Positions 47,335-58,350 of a DNA stretch of 64,000 bases are shown here, piece after piece. The position numbers were made by a program, and so were the translations under genes. Each line of letters opens with the position of its first letter. Position 1 is the stretch's first letter. Under the pieces are notes generated by a model, which was given only the letters and a program-made list of their open reading frames with translations, had not been told where the DNA came from and did not search any database. This DNA comes from Echinarachnius parma (Eukaryota > Echinodermata > Echinoidea > Clypeasteroida > Echinarachniidae): contig JBAMJV010008249.1 of NCBI GenBank assembly GCA_037951105.1, positions 56,581 to 120,580 of the forward strand, in the 5' to 3' direction.

Positions 47335-47993
47335 CACTGACCTCTACTAATGGACGGGCGGCTGCACGTTGATTGGCCATTCAAAAATGAGGCCGCCGCG
47401 CGCGCACGGCGGCCATATTGGGACCTTCATCATGCACCGTCGATAACCCGCTGTTGATAGTGTGTAACATTCGTAAACATTTTTCAGATTAATTTTACCA
47501 ATTGTTCTCGTTAGATAAAAAGTGTTGATTGTATTCTGATTAGGGATGGCACATTACATGGCATTTGGCTGTACAAATCAAAATGATAATGACATACAAA
47601 AGGCTGAAATCACGTTTCATAGGCGAGTTGTTTGCAGTCATTGGGCCGCCTACAGTCCCATGTGTTATGTTTTGTGTCAGAAAAGATTATAGTTTACCTC
47701 TTATATTCCACATATTATATTAGGTAACCTAACCAGGCGCCGTACGTGCCGTCCTACGGACGGCGCTGATCACAGATCATAGGTTGCTACATTTATTATA
47801 AATAGGGTATTGTACTGATAGATTTGTTTAAATATTGAAATAAAACAAGTGAAATCGATAAGAGATTTAGATACGGGCAGGCAGAATAGATGACAAAAAT
47901 GTGATTGTAAACTTGAAAATGTATTTTTGATATAATTGAATAAGTGATTGGGTTTTGAAAATGTATGTTTGAATTCATTAGTAGAGGTCAGTG
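47335..47993 (+). mobile_element. P-superfamily transposon remnant (non-autonomous, 659 bp)
   Basis: The inverted ends CACTGACCTCTACTAATG / CATTAGTAGAGGTCAGTG are flanked by the exact 8-bp duplication CGTCGGCT (47327-47334, 47994-48001). It contains the start of a THAP-type DNA-binding domain. 8-bp duplications, CA...TG ends and a THAP domain together indicate the P superfamily. The transposase catalytic part is absent, so it needs a partner to move. It is inserted in the right arm of the foldback element. Confidence 0.82.
47546..47692 (+). pseudogene. THAP domain remnant of P transposase
   Basis: The 48 codons from ATG to stop read MAHYMAFGCTNQNDNDIQKA, EITFHRRVVCSHWAAYSP and so on. The FGCTN and ITFHR pieces match the opening of THAP domains (C2CH zinc fingers, usually M-x3/4-C-x-x-x-GCxN then xxFHRFP). 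The first zinc cysteine appears replaced by Met-5. The FP after FHR is missing, and the frame ends before the AVPTIF-type end of the domain. It is almost certainly non-functional. Confidence 0.65.
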
Positions 47994-48189
47994 CGTCGGC
48001 TGCTAGGTCGTTTGGCGAACTGGCCGTACTAGAATTTTGTCACGTGATCTTGCAATCGCAACAAGTGCGAAGGCACGTATTATGAGTATACTGTAGAGGG
48101 CGCCTTAAAAAATAATTTATTAATTTTGTGGATGAAATAGCACTATGAACCTTATTTGATCGAAATCGGTTCAGAGATGGCTGAAATAT

Positions 48190-50776
48190 CCGTAAATATA
48201 ACAATTTGTAATAATTGTGGGGCCCCACCAGCTGTCCTGAGTTTGATGTGGATTGTGAGCTCATCTGGTGCAACATCCAGTTTTTTACTGTCCACCTTGT
48301 AACCGGAAACAAGGCTTAGATGAACTTCACCAGTCTTTGTCCAAACTAATGACCAAACATCGTCGTAGCCACCCGAACATCATCATTGGAGGCGAATTCA
48401 ACCTCCCTGACATCAACTGGCCTCATCATGCACTACGTCATGCCCCTCTACTGCAAGCTACCACCAGCATCTACTGGATGAGCATTCTCTGATGCAACTC
48501 GTCAGGGACATTACACGGCCAGAGTCTAGCAACATCCTGGATCTTGTCATTTACCTCCAATCCTGGACTGGTGTCAGAGGTATGTGTCCATCCAGGCATC
48601 TCGGACCACAACATCGTGTCATTTTACTTCTCGGGTAATCCCAGAACTGCTCCCAAGCCACCGAGGAAAGTCTTCCAGTTCCATAAGGCACTGGATCAGA
48701 AAGGGCTCAATTAGGATGCTGTCGACAATTTCACCAGAAATTTTCTTTTGTCATCTCCAGAACTCAACTCAGTTGATGAAAACTGGACTGACATATCTAG
48801 TTTTCTTAATAGATGCATGCTAGATTTTGACAAAGAGCAGATTCCACCTCCCTTGGATTATTTCCAGCTTATGCGGAAGAGAGATAGGTTGTTCAAAAAA
48901 GCGCGGAATCTTCCCAGCACCTCATCATGGCATATGCATATAGACAGTATCGCAACAAAGTTGCCAAACTAGTGATCATGCACACCAAGAATACATCAAC
49001 AACGTGATTGGTATACAGCCTCACTGAAAACCCAAGTCCTTCTGGTCTTACGTTAAACTGAAAAGATCTGAGAACATTGGAATTCCTCCTCGCAACGAAT
49101 CTAAGCTGTACGCTTCTGACAAAGACAAGGCAGAATGATTGAACTCATACTTCCAATCTGTCTTCACCAAGGAGCAAAACCAGCAGGCACACATGAATGG
49201 CTCTTCTTATGCAAATATTGGTCATCTCCACGTCCATCGTCCTGGAGTTGCGAAGCAGCTATTACAGCTGAACCCAACAAAAGCAAGTGGACCAGATGAG
49301 CTATCTCCCAGACTCCTGAAACTGATTGCCCATGAGATTGCTCCAGCCTTGGCCTTCTTGTTTCAGCAGAGCTTCAACACTGGCATCGTCCCTAAACCAT
49401 GGAAGCAGGCCTTTGTGACACCCATCCACAAGTCAGGTGATAAGTGCAATCCTTCCAACTACAGACCTATCTCGCTGACCTGCATCTGTTGCAAAGTGAT
49501 GAAACATGTTGTCCTGAGCCACATCTCCAAACATGTATCATCAAACGACATCCTATAAAAGATACACAACATGGATTCAGGCAGAAGCTTTTCACAACAA
49601 CTCAAGTCATATCAGCTACTCACGATGGGCACATACCCTTCAAAGGAGAGGTCAAACCGATGTTGTCTTCCTGGACTTTCGGAAGGCATTCGACCGTGTA
49701 CCCCACCAACATCTTCATACCAAACCACAACACTGTGGTATTACCGGAGACACATCCCGCTGGATAATGTCACTCCTCTCAAACAGACAACAAGCAGTAG
49801 CAGTGAATGGATCAAGATCATCGTGGAGGTCAGTAACATCTGAAGTACCCCAAGGATCGGTGATCGGTCCAACCCTTTTCCTGCTTTACATCAACGACAT
49901 CACTGAAAACATCCAGTCCAGAATGCGCCTGTTTGCCGATGATAGTGTAATATATCGTGACATCTCATCCGAGGACGACCACAGAATCCTACAACAAGAC
50001 CTACAAACCCTGGCAGATTGGTCCACCAAATGGCTCATGGCATTCAACATTCGGAAATGTGCAGTCCTCACTATTACAAGAAAGCACAAGCCTAGCATCC
50101 ATGAGTACAACCTGCTCAACGAGATCATCCCAAGGGTAGAACAGTACAAATACCTAGGAGTTTTTGTATCAAAGGACCTTCGCTGGGGCACTCATTGCCA
50201 GAACATCCTACACAAGCCCAACAGAACTCTAGGATTGCTGCGGCGAACCCTGTCCCCATGCTCGAAAGAGGTGAAGAACAGGGCATATACTATATTTCCT
50301 AGCCCTTGTACGCCCCCAACTGGAGTACGGATCCGAAGCCTGGAACCCCCCTGGAACCCCTACAACTCCACAGTAATACAAGGAATAGAACGAGTGCAGA
50401 GAGCAGCAGCCCGCTTTGTTCACCAAGATTACAGGAGGACCACATCAGCCTCTGCACTTGCGATCACTAGCCTTGATTGGGACCTCCTTCACACACGCCG
50501 GATCCTAGCTCAACCAAGCATGCTGTTCAAGATTCATCATGCGCTTGTCAACATCCAACCTCCAGTCTTCATCATATACCAGCCTCATACTTCGGAAGAA
50601 ACGACATGCACAACCTCAAATACTCACTACCTCAAGCTACAATCGACCCATATACATTCTCATTCTACCCACGATCCATTCGAATCTGGAATCAACTACC
50701 GCACATAGCAGTCAACGCAACATCTGTGACCGCTTTCCAGAAGGCTGCCCTACCGGCTCTCAGATGCATGCAGCCC
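48190..50776 (+). mobile_element. Degenerate LINE (endonuclease and RT), plus strand
   Basis: It contains an apurinic-type endonuclease end (HPNIIIGGEFNLPDINWPHH, where the usual GDFN is GEFN). RT follows: LNPTKASGPDELSPRLLKLI, FVTPIHKSGDKCNPSNYRPI, VVFLDFRKAFDRVPHQHL, GSVIGPTLFLLYINDI and LFADDSVIYRDI. The C-terminal end (FSFYPRSIRIWNQLPHIAVN, FQKAALPAL) lies near 50660-50760. At least three frame changes split it (near 48490, 49550 and 50300-50650). GGDFNLPDI-type wording suggests a CR1/L2/Rex1-like clade. A poly-G element sits right at the 3' end. Confidence 0.85.
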
Positions 50777-51050
50777 CAGGGGGGGGGGGGGGGGGGTGGT
50801 ACTCAGATTATAGTCAGACGGGGGTGTGCGGCTGAGACCTCCGAACCCATACCCACATCCAAGGGTCATTTTGATGTAAATAGGTACCCATGTCTAAGGA
50901 TTTTTTTTGAAAAATGGACCCATGTCACCAGGGAGCTTTGGCAATTTTAACACTAGAATGGAGCTATCTGGTGCATTTCGGAGGTGAAATTCTCAAATTT
51001 TCAAATGATTGAAAACAGTGAATATTCTTCAATTACGGTACGGTAATTTG
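50777..51050. mobile_element. Poly-G-ended element fragment
   Basis: A run of about 18 G is followed by GGTACTCAGATTATAGTCAG and ACGGGGGTGTGCGGC. This matches the left end of the 59577-60017 element (GGCACTCGAATTATTTTCTG, ACGGGGGTGTGCCGC). No right end was found. Confidence 0.6.
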
Positions 51051-52086
51051 CATTAATATGAATAATGCGATGCGAGCGGAGCGAGCTTGAACATTTTAGC
51101 AATTTCACAGCGGAAGTGCCATTTGTTTCAAAATTTATAAATAGGTGTTACCTTAAGACAATCGGGAAAAGAACCTTTTTCTAAAGTCAGTGGTACAACA
51201 ATAAAATTAGCAGCATCCTTTATCAATCTTACTGGTAAATTATCATATCCATAACCAAAATATTAACCAATATATTCTTCAGAAATTCACATGCAGGCAA
51301 TTTTTGTGCCTCCAAAAACAATACTTTCTTTTAAACACTTCCCATTTTTATTGTGCCTTTATGCATCTATTCATTTTCCTATTACTCTTTCATAACCAAA
51401 CCTAAAAATGTTCCTTTGACATTCTCAAATCTTTTCATGTAAACCAAACTATATTATGGCATCCCCACTTTCACCATGATCTCGATTTATCTCGATTTAC
51501 CCCTTCGCGAATTGCCCCTTTTATGATTTTCTCAAAACAAACCAATTTCCTTATCCAAATGAGTAACCAAAATTATTTAAGCAGTTCATGTTCTCTTTTG
51601 TATAAAAACCCAAAGTCATAGCTTTGATGGTCACTCTATTTTAATACATTCACTACAGTGACCTACTTGTTTCAAGCTCAAATTCATTTACTGTGAAATT
51701 AATTCCTAATTATCAAACCAATCTAAATTTCCCTGATTCTAAGGAAAGTAATCTATGATCGACACACCCGCGGCCATGGGCGTCAACAGGCGGGGGACGG
51801 GGGGGGGGGGGGGGACATGTCCCCCCCCCCCCCCCCACTTTTTTCATAAGTGTATATACATTATGTATGTTTGATTCCATAGATTTCATTGATTTTACTC
51901 TGACATACATGTACTGTATATGTGAAATTTCTGTCTCAGATATGCACCAAATTGCACAATTTCAAGCCCAAACGTGGGGGTAGTGGGGGTACAATTAAAC
52001 ACTGATCACCCCATCCTTGACCAAGTGGTTCTTCTGAACACGATCTGTTATGAGTCAATTGATGCTTTCAGATCAGGTCATGTATA
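51051..52086. other. Spacer between LINEs, with a poly-G/poly-C hairpin
   Basis: At 51775-51836 GGGCGTCAACAGGCGGGGGA leads into a G-run, ACATGT, and a C-run: a G-C clamped hairpin resembling a DNA-transposon end (compare GGGCGTCGAT of the 61.3-kb element). No ORF1 of the following LINE was recognised. Confidence 0.45.
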
Positions 52087-55068
52087 GTGTGTACCTCTGC
52101 CGCACTGCTCAAGTGTGTTTGGGGGATACAGGGGTCGGCGGCTCCTGTATTCCGACTATTAGTTGCCAAAAACAGACAAAATAAGGCTCGAACGGACAGA
52201 TCAAATCGGAAACGACATACGCCTGCCCAACGACCACGTGATAAAAATTTGCTTATAATGGAGGTAAACATCCGCGGTTTAAGATCTAACATTGGAGAAC
52301 TTTCCAACCTTTGTTTGGAGAAAAAGCCAACAATAGTTATCGCAGTGGAGACATTCCTTGATTCGACAGTACAAGATGGAGCTGACTGTATTTCTATCCC
52401 AGGATACACCATGTGCTGCCGCAGAGATAGAACTGGAACATCTGGAGGGGGTATCGCGGTCTACAGTCTAGAAGGAGTAGCCATCCACCATGACCCACAG
52501 AGAGATCCTAAAGACCTAGAACTTATGTGGCTGTCAGTAAGTCTGCAGCCTAAGAAGTTACTTATTGGAGCATTATACAGACCACCCAGTGCTAACAATG
52601 ACATAATAGAATATTTGGACACCAACACCATTCCAAAAATTGAAGAGTTTGGAGCCCACAGTGTCATGCTCGTCGGCGATTTCAATGTCCATCATGAGGA
52701 CTGGCTGGGTAGCCGCAATACCGACTCTGCTGGACGGCGTATGCTACAGATTGCAAGTGGACTCGGTTTGGACCAGATTGTGAATCAGCCAACGAGAGGG
52801 GACCAAATACTGGACTTGGTACTGACTGATATACCTGCCTCCTCTTCTACTCTTGCTAATGTAGGCACCTCTGACCACAATCCAGTGCTGGTAAAACTAG
52901 ACGTCGCTGCATTCAGAGATAAGCCTTACCAGAGGAGAGTCTTGCAATACGACAAAGCCAACTACTGGGAGATGAGGGGCTACTTCACATCTGTTAACTG
53001 GTCGGGAGTATTCCAGGAAAAAGACCCAGAAAGAGCATGTAATAGGGTTACAGAGATCATCACTGATGCCATGGACCTATACATTCCCAATAAGACTGTC
53101 ACCAAAAAACCAGGTGACAAAGCCTGGTTTAACGATGAATGCCGGAAAGCTGCTAAGAAGAAACGCAGGATCTTCAAAGAACTAAAGAAGCATGGGACAG
53201 ATTCTAACAAAGAGAATTTCACTAAAGCAAGAAAGTCTTACAATAAAGTAGAGAAAGAAGCTAAAAGAAATTATGACAGCAAACTTAAAGAAGACCTCAC
53301 TGACAACAATCTCAGTAGCAAGAAGTGGTGGCGGGTCGTCAACCTGCTCTCTGGGAGAGCTGGTCACTGTGACATCCCAGTCATTGCACATGATGGAGAA
53401 GCCCACACTACAGCACGGGAAAAGTCAGACGTCTTCTGCAAGACATTTGCCGAGAAATGCCACTTACCAGACGCAGATGACCTTGCTCCCAATCTGGACC
53501 AATCCACGACTGCCTCTATCGACAGCATCACGTTTAAGCCTAAGGCTGTACATAGACTCCTGAAACAGCTTTCTCCTGACAAGGCAACTGGCCCAGACGA
53601 AATTCCCGCCAGGATCCTCAAGGAGTGCAGCGCAGAACTCGCGAGTCCTTTGTGTCGCCTCTTCCACCTTTGCTTTTCACAAGGGGTATTCCCAAGTCAG
53701 TGGAAGACAGCCAGGGTTACACCTATCCATAAGAGGGACTCCAAATCTGACCCAACAAAATACAGACCAATTTCTCTGCTTAGCATCATCAGCAAAGTTA
53801 TGGAAGCAGCTGTGAACCAACAACTCCAAAGCTACTTCTTCCAGAACAGTCTTATATCCCACAGACAATTTGGCTTTCGACCAGGCCACAGTACAGGTGA
53901 TCTCCTCACTATCCTATCCCAGAAATGGAATGACACCCTGGACAAGGGAGAGGAAGTTTGTGCTGTAGCCTTGGACATAAAAGGTGCCTTTGACAAAGTT
54001 TGGCACAATGGACTTCTTGCGAAACTTACTTCAAAAGGTGTCTGTGGGAAGCTATCAACCTGGCTGCGGAGCTACCTATCTGATAGGTCATTAAAAGTTG
54101 TACTGTCAGGCCAAGCATCGGAAGTTTCCTCCATCAACGCTTCTGTCCCCCAAGGGTCGATACTTGGACCACTTCTATTCTCTGTCTATATTGATGATTT
54201 GGTAGATGTCTGCGAAAATGAGCTATACCTGTATGCTGACGACTCAACACTTTATGCCCCAATCCCTTCACCACAAGCTAGCGAGGATGTTGCAGCCAGC
54301 CTAAACCGAGACCTGACCAGGATGAAATCATGGGCAGACACATGGAAGGTTACATTTGAACCATCAAAATGTAAAGTCATGACATTCTCAAGAAAGCGAT
54401 CTCCTTCAGAACTGAACCTGTATCTAGGAGACTGCCAGCTAGCAGCAAAGCATGAGCTCGAAATTCTAGGTGTCACTTTCGATTTCAAACTTACTTGGTC
54501 TAAACACATCTTAGCAATTACCACCAGAGCGGGACAGAAGCTTGGTGCCCTGAGAAAAGTGGCAAACAAACTTGATTGTAAAGGAAGAGCCACAGTCTAC
54601 AAAGCACAGGTCCGTAGCGTCATGGAATATGCATCCCTCTGCTGGACAAATGCTTCCCCATCAACTCTTAGCTTGCTTGACAACGTCCAAAAGAAGGCAC
54701 TTAAGATCATAGGAGTTGATGACACCACTGCTCGCACCCAACTCTCAATCCCCAGCTTAGCACATAGACGCCAGGTAGCTGCAGTGTCAGTGCTGTACAA
54801 AATGCACTCTCAACCCTGCCCAAAAGACCTAGGAGACATGCTCCCTCCCTCCTGGGAAAGACGGCGGATGACCCGGCTTAGTGCATCCATGCCGGACCAT
54901 GCTCTTGCACTCCCAGATGCTAAAACCTCATCCTTGGACAGGAGTTTCATTCACTCGGCAGTGCGGATCTGGAATAGTCTCCCTGACTCGGTTGTTGGAA
55001 ATATCTCAATTACTGGTCTCCAAGCCTTCAAAAGCCGTGTGCATGTTTACCTCCTTTCTAATGTATAA
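52087..55068 (+). CDS. LINE ORF2: endonuclease and reverse transcriptase, uninterrupted
   Basis: This 993-residue frame without stops encodes a non-LTR retrotransposon polyprotein that nicks target DNA and copies its own RNA there. Endonuclease: MEVNIRGLRSN (about 58-68), VETFLDS, LIGALYRPPS, VMLVGDFNVHHEDW, GTSDHNPVLVKL (the last with the catalytic D-H). RT: TPIHKRDSKSDPTKYRPISL, VALDIKGAFDKVWH (first catalytic Asp), ASVPQGSILGPLLFSVYIDD and LYADDS (YADD at 716-719). The C-terminal part is VRIWNSLPDSVV to LLSNV. The first Met is taken as start, though translation could begin later (M58). All motifs expected for activity are visible. The clade within the CR1/Jockey group is undetermined, and no ORF1 was seen upstream, so the copy may be 5'-truncated. 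Confidence 0.9.
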   Translation: MCTSAALLKCVWGIQGSAAPVFRLLVAKNRQNKARTDRSNRKRHTPAQRPRDKNLLIMEVNIRGLRSNIGELSNLCLEKKPTIVIAVETFLDSTVQDGADCISIPGYTMCCRRDRTGTSGGGIAVYSLEGVAIHHDPQRDPKDLELMWLSVSLQPKKLLIGALYRPPSANNDIIEYLDTNTIPKIEEFGAHSVMLVGDFNVHHEDWLGSRNTDSAGRRMLQIASGLGLDQIVNQPTRGDQILDLVLTDIPASSSTLANVGTSDHNPVLVKLDVAAFRDKPYQRRVLQYDKANYWEMRGYFTSVNWSGVFQEKDPERACNRVTEIITDAMDLYIPNKTVTKKPGDKAWFNDECRKAAKKKRRIFKELKKHGTDSNKENFTKARKSYNKVEKEAKRNYDSKLKEDLTDNNLSSKKWWRVVNLLSGRAGHCDIPVIAHDGEAHTTAREKSDVFCKTFAEKCHLPDADDLAPNLDQSTTASIDSITFKPKAVHRLLKQLSPDKATGPDEIPARILKECSAELASPLCRLFHLCFSQGVFPSQWKTARVTPIHKRDSKSDPTKYRPISLLSIISKVMEAAVNQQLQSYFFQNSLISHRQFGFRPGHSTGDLLTILSQKWNDTLDKGEEVCAVALDIKGAFDKVWHNGLLAKLTSKGVCGKLSTWLRSYLSDRSLKVVLSGQASEVSSINASVPQGSILGPLLFSVYIDDLVDVCENELYLYADDSTLYAPIPSPQASEDVAASLNRDLTRMKSWADTWKVTFEPSKCKVMTFSRKRSPSELNLYLGDCQLAAKHELEILGVTFDFKLTWSKHILAITTRAGQKLGALRKVANKLDCKGRATVYKAQVRSVMEYASLCWTNASPSTLSLLDNVQKKALKIIGVDDTTARTQLSIPSLAHRRQVAAVSVLYKMHSQPCPKDLGDMLPPSWERRRMTRLSASMPDHALALPDAKTSSLDRSFIHSAVRIWNSLPDSVVGNISITGLQAFKSRVHVYLLSNV

Positions 55069-55583
55069 TAATTATAATTTTTTTTTTTAGGGGTCCTGTT
55101 CACCCCAAAATGTGTTCCCTTTTTTAAATTTTTTGTTTAATTAGATCATTTTTTCTTTGGTACTTGAGTTGCAGTGAACCATTGATTGGCCCTCCGGAGT
55201 TCCTTTCAAACTCTGGTTGGCTATTGTTCACATTTGCTCCTTATATACAAAAAAAACAAAAAAACGTGCAAAAGCTCCCTACAGCTTGAATCTCCTCTTA
55301 TTCAAGGCAACACCATAATCTGACCGGAAACCGTCCAGATAAAACATGCCGTATCAAGCAACTGTTTTTTTTTTTTACTTCATGCCACACTTCAGCATGC
55401 ACCAATATGCCCTACATTATTACGCTGATGGCGGTTTCCTGCGTTTATGTGCTTTATCTATTACTTCAAATTGAACATTATTTTTGTTTGTACTTAATTC
55501 TACTGTAAATACTTTAAAATGTTACGTACAATTATGATTATGTACTGTTTTGAAAAAATGCAGAAATAAAACAAACAAAATAC
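55069..55583 (+). mobile_element. 3' UTR of the LINE
   Basis: It runs from the stop codon through a T-run, the block ATTGATTGGCCCTCCGGAGT and a second T-run at about 55364. It ends at GCAGAAATAAAACAAACAAA near 55583, which looks like the LINE's own polyadenylation signal and tail. A related fragment lies at 39655-39770. Confidence 0.6.
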
Positions 55584-55768
55584 ATAGTGAGTAGTCTTCT
55601 CACAGGGTCAAATTAAATATCATGATATTCCCCTTCTCTTACAAAAGATATAAGTAACTACTGTAACATTTCAAGTAAAAACACTCATGCAAGATAGGTA
55701 CATAATTGTTTGTGATGCAAATCAATAACAATCACCAATTGTTATATAACTTGAATGTCAAATCGCTA
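55584..55768. other. Flank with a 35-bp segment shared with 60.1 kb
   Basis: AGTCTTCTCACAGGGTCAAA and the following ATATCATGA at 55592-55626 recur at about 60082-60115 with few changes and in the same direction. Confidence 0.5.
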
Positions 55769-56011
55769 ATACCATATAGGAACACAATAAACATCAACTT
55801 TTCAAATTCAATAAACAATCTATTGACAATGTCTAATAACTAGAACATTAACTCAACAAGTTCAACAACCGTTTTGTTGGCAATATTATCGCTAATATCT
55901 TATAGGAACACATGAACATCAACTTTTCAAATTCAATAAACAAATCTATTGACAATGTCTAATAACTAGAACATTAACTCAACAAGTTCAACAACCATTT
56001 TGTTGGCAATA
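55769..56011 (+). repeat. Tandem duplication, unit about 121 bp, two copies
   Basis: 55769-55889 and 55890-56011 share CGCTAAT, TATAGGAACACA, CATCAACTTTTCAAATTCAA, TGTCTAATAACTAGAACATT, AACTCAACAAGTTCAACAAC and TTTTGTTGGCAATAT. They differ at only a few positions. Confidence 0.88.
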
Positions 56012-57329
56012 TATATCCAAACAAGAATAATAAGATAATGCTTTGTAAACGTAAATTCATTCCTACTTGTGTATCATCAACTTGGAACTTACATGTATAT
56101 AACCCGTGGCCTCTTGGCTATAAGCTCATTAACATCAAAATGCTATTTATGACATATTATGGAATTGACTTAAGGAATAATAAGGAATTTATCATTTATG
56201 GTTATTTTGTATCTCTTCAAAATCCATAAACACATTTATTTATCAAGAATGCTAGTATAATCTCTCCTTGCAACGTCAAAAGGATTATAATCACTGTTTG
56301 TGACGAGGGGAACATGCAAGGCGCTCACGAGAGGAGGCAGAGAAAGTACGAGGAACTTCAACTCAGTTGCGAGGATGCTGGCTGGACTGCTTCAGTGTGG
56401 CCGGTAGAGGTTGGTTGCAGGGGTTTTGCCTCTAATTCCCTCCTTCCTTCTCTCTTCCGGCTAGGGATCCGACGTTCATCGGGAAAAGTTCTGGAGAGAT
56501 TAGCCTGCAACGTAGCAAAGAAATCAAGCTTCCATCTGTGGATACAAAGACATTCAACGGCTTGGGCTTTGCCCCATGCCTAATGCCGATTACGTCATAA
56601 TGGATGCGCGCCAGGCCACATGACTACCGCAGTTATAAACGGGTTGGTTTGTTTATTCATACTTCTATGACCGCAGCTCATCGTGTGTCGTCATGGAGAT
56701 GAGAGATGCGCGCATTCTCTTTTATCAACGCAGACATTTCAATTACAGGTTAGTTTGAAGATTTGTACGGCCAGGAGCAGATGTAAATTCGCTTACATCT
56801 GCTTCAGAAACAAATTTTCTTCTATACTTTTTATTATCAACCACACCCTGGCTGCTGATGACGAGTGTGGAATAACTAACCTGCTAAATTGTTAAATACT
56901 TACTTGAACATTTACTAATTGTGATTTTATGGGCTAACTCTTGCCGGAGTGTTGCCCTAGCGGAGCCGATTCGTTGGTATTTTTCATTCATAATAAAGGA
57001 AACTCAACTAACTTTTCCCTATTACAGCGAGATAAACTTTATAGCATAATTATCGTGTGCATCCCTATCACATAACGGCAATGTTACATTTTGTGCGTCT
57101 ATGGTTACCAAACTGAAAATCTAAAATTACAGAGTAGCATGTTTTCACATCTAAAATTTAAAAAGTAGCATGTTTGCCTTTTTAAATTTACTTTAGCCCT
57201 ACATTAATATGCTCTCTATTGTTTATTCATTTTGTTTCTCCCCTCCTTCCCTTTTTCCTATCATCTAACATTCCTCAATCAGACGCTTGGGTGGTTTGAC
57301 TGTGCGACCACTCCTCGTCTGCAGACATG
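56012..57329. other. Unassigned; possible 3' end region of the Gypsy fossil
   Basis: A pyrimidine run at about 57238-57260 (a purine tract on the minus strand) lies where the polypurine tract of the minus-strand Ty3/Gypsy fossil would be expected. No LTR could be delimited. Other frames here are not recognisable. Confidence 0.35.
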
Positions 57330-57867
57330 CGTTTCGCCATTATTCTGGACAGTGCTCTCTTTGCCCTGGTTGTAAACTTCGTCTCTTATTCGGGTAGGTG
57401 AGGTTCCAGTAATGCTTCATGGTGCTCTTTCCAGGCATTAGAAGATCCCGAAGGTCACGCCTATTTCTCCGGAGTACTGCACCATTAGGAAATGTCACCC
57501 ATAGTAGGAACGAGTAATTCCTTGCAGATATGTCACTGTCACTGGTACCCAAACACCAGTTCGCATGTCTCTCATGGTGGCTTTCTAGCCGATGTCAAGA
57601 TCAGGGAGTGTCTTTACACCATGCCTATCATGCTCTTCTCTCTGTTTTTTTCTGACGCTAAGGAGTAGGCGTCGGACACTTTCCCTCTTCATCGTTGTTG
57701 GTCCTGTGGTCAAGGGAAGATTGCTTCTGACCTTCCTGCCGTAGAGCACTTCCGTAGGTGAGGGAATATCAGCACTGATTGGAGTAGTTCTCAGACACAG
57801 TAGTCTCATGAAGATGTCCTCCCGTCTCCCCAGGCATTTCTGCATGACGGCTTTCATGGTCTGTACC

Positions 57868-58350
57868 CGGGGGGGGGGGGGGGGGGGCGGGTCTGTCCTC
57901 ATTGAAAGGGGGGTATCATGCGTGACCAAGAAAACGAGTAATTAGGGTGGTTTTTTACGATCAGGCGAGATACTCAAGTATCTCGAATAGGGTCTCAAAA
58001 TCACCCAAAATCAGGAAAAAGGGTATCTTTTTTAGGCTGATAAATTACTCGTTTAGGGTCTCAAAAAGCTGAATTACTCGTTTAGGGTCTCAAAAACTCA
58101 GCTTACTTGCTTAGGGTATCAAAAATAGTTATCACTTGCTTTTAATAGGGGTTTACAAAAAAAAGATTACTTGTTTAGGGTATCAAATATAGTTATGACT
58201 TGCTTAAGGGTTTACAAAAAATTGATTACTTGCTTAGGGTATCAAAAATAGTTATAACTTGCTTAGGGGGTTACAAAAAATTGATTACTTGCTTAGGGTA
58301 TCAAAAATGCTTGCTTAGGGGTTTACAAAAAATTGATTACTTGCTTAGGA
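57868..58350. mobile_element. Poly-G-ended insertion with a minisatellite, inside the Gypsy fossil
   Basis: It begins with a run of about 18 G (57869-57887). From 57960 to 58350 it consists of 30- to 60-bp units such as ATTACTTGCTTAGGGTATC, AAAAATAGTTATNACTTGC and TTAGGGGTTTACAAAAAATT, with about six to eight partial repeats. It separates the RNase H and integrase parts of the fossil. The right boundary is approximate. Confidence 0.7.

Larger units (their letters stand above)
46455..48085. mobile_element. Foldback element split by a P-type transposon
   Basis: The left arm near 46455-46620 (TACGTGCCTTCGCAGTTGTT, AAGATCACGTGACAAAATTC, CATGACACCCGAAACTAAAT, ATTTATTCATGAATAT) is inverted on the right. 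There it is cut in two: 47240-47334 and 47994-48085. The loop (46620-47240) has no recognisable gene. Confidence 0.82.

Noticed and set aside
52068-54800. Minus-strand frames opposite the LINE ORF
   Set aside because: Antisense shadows of the 993-residue plus-strand frame.
57960-58350. CRISPR array from regularly repeated units
   Set aside because: Units are imperfect with no unique spacers, and the context is a eukaryotic genome; it is a minisatellite.
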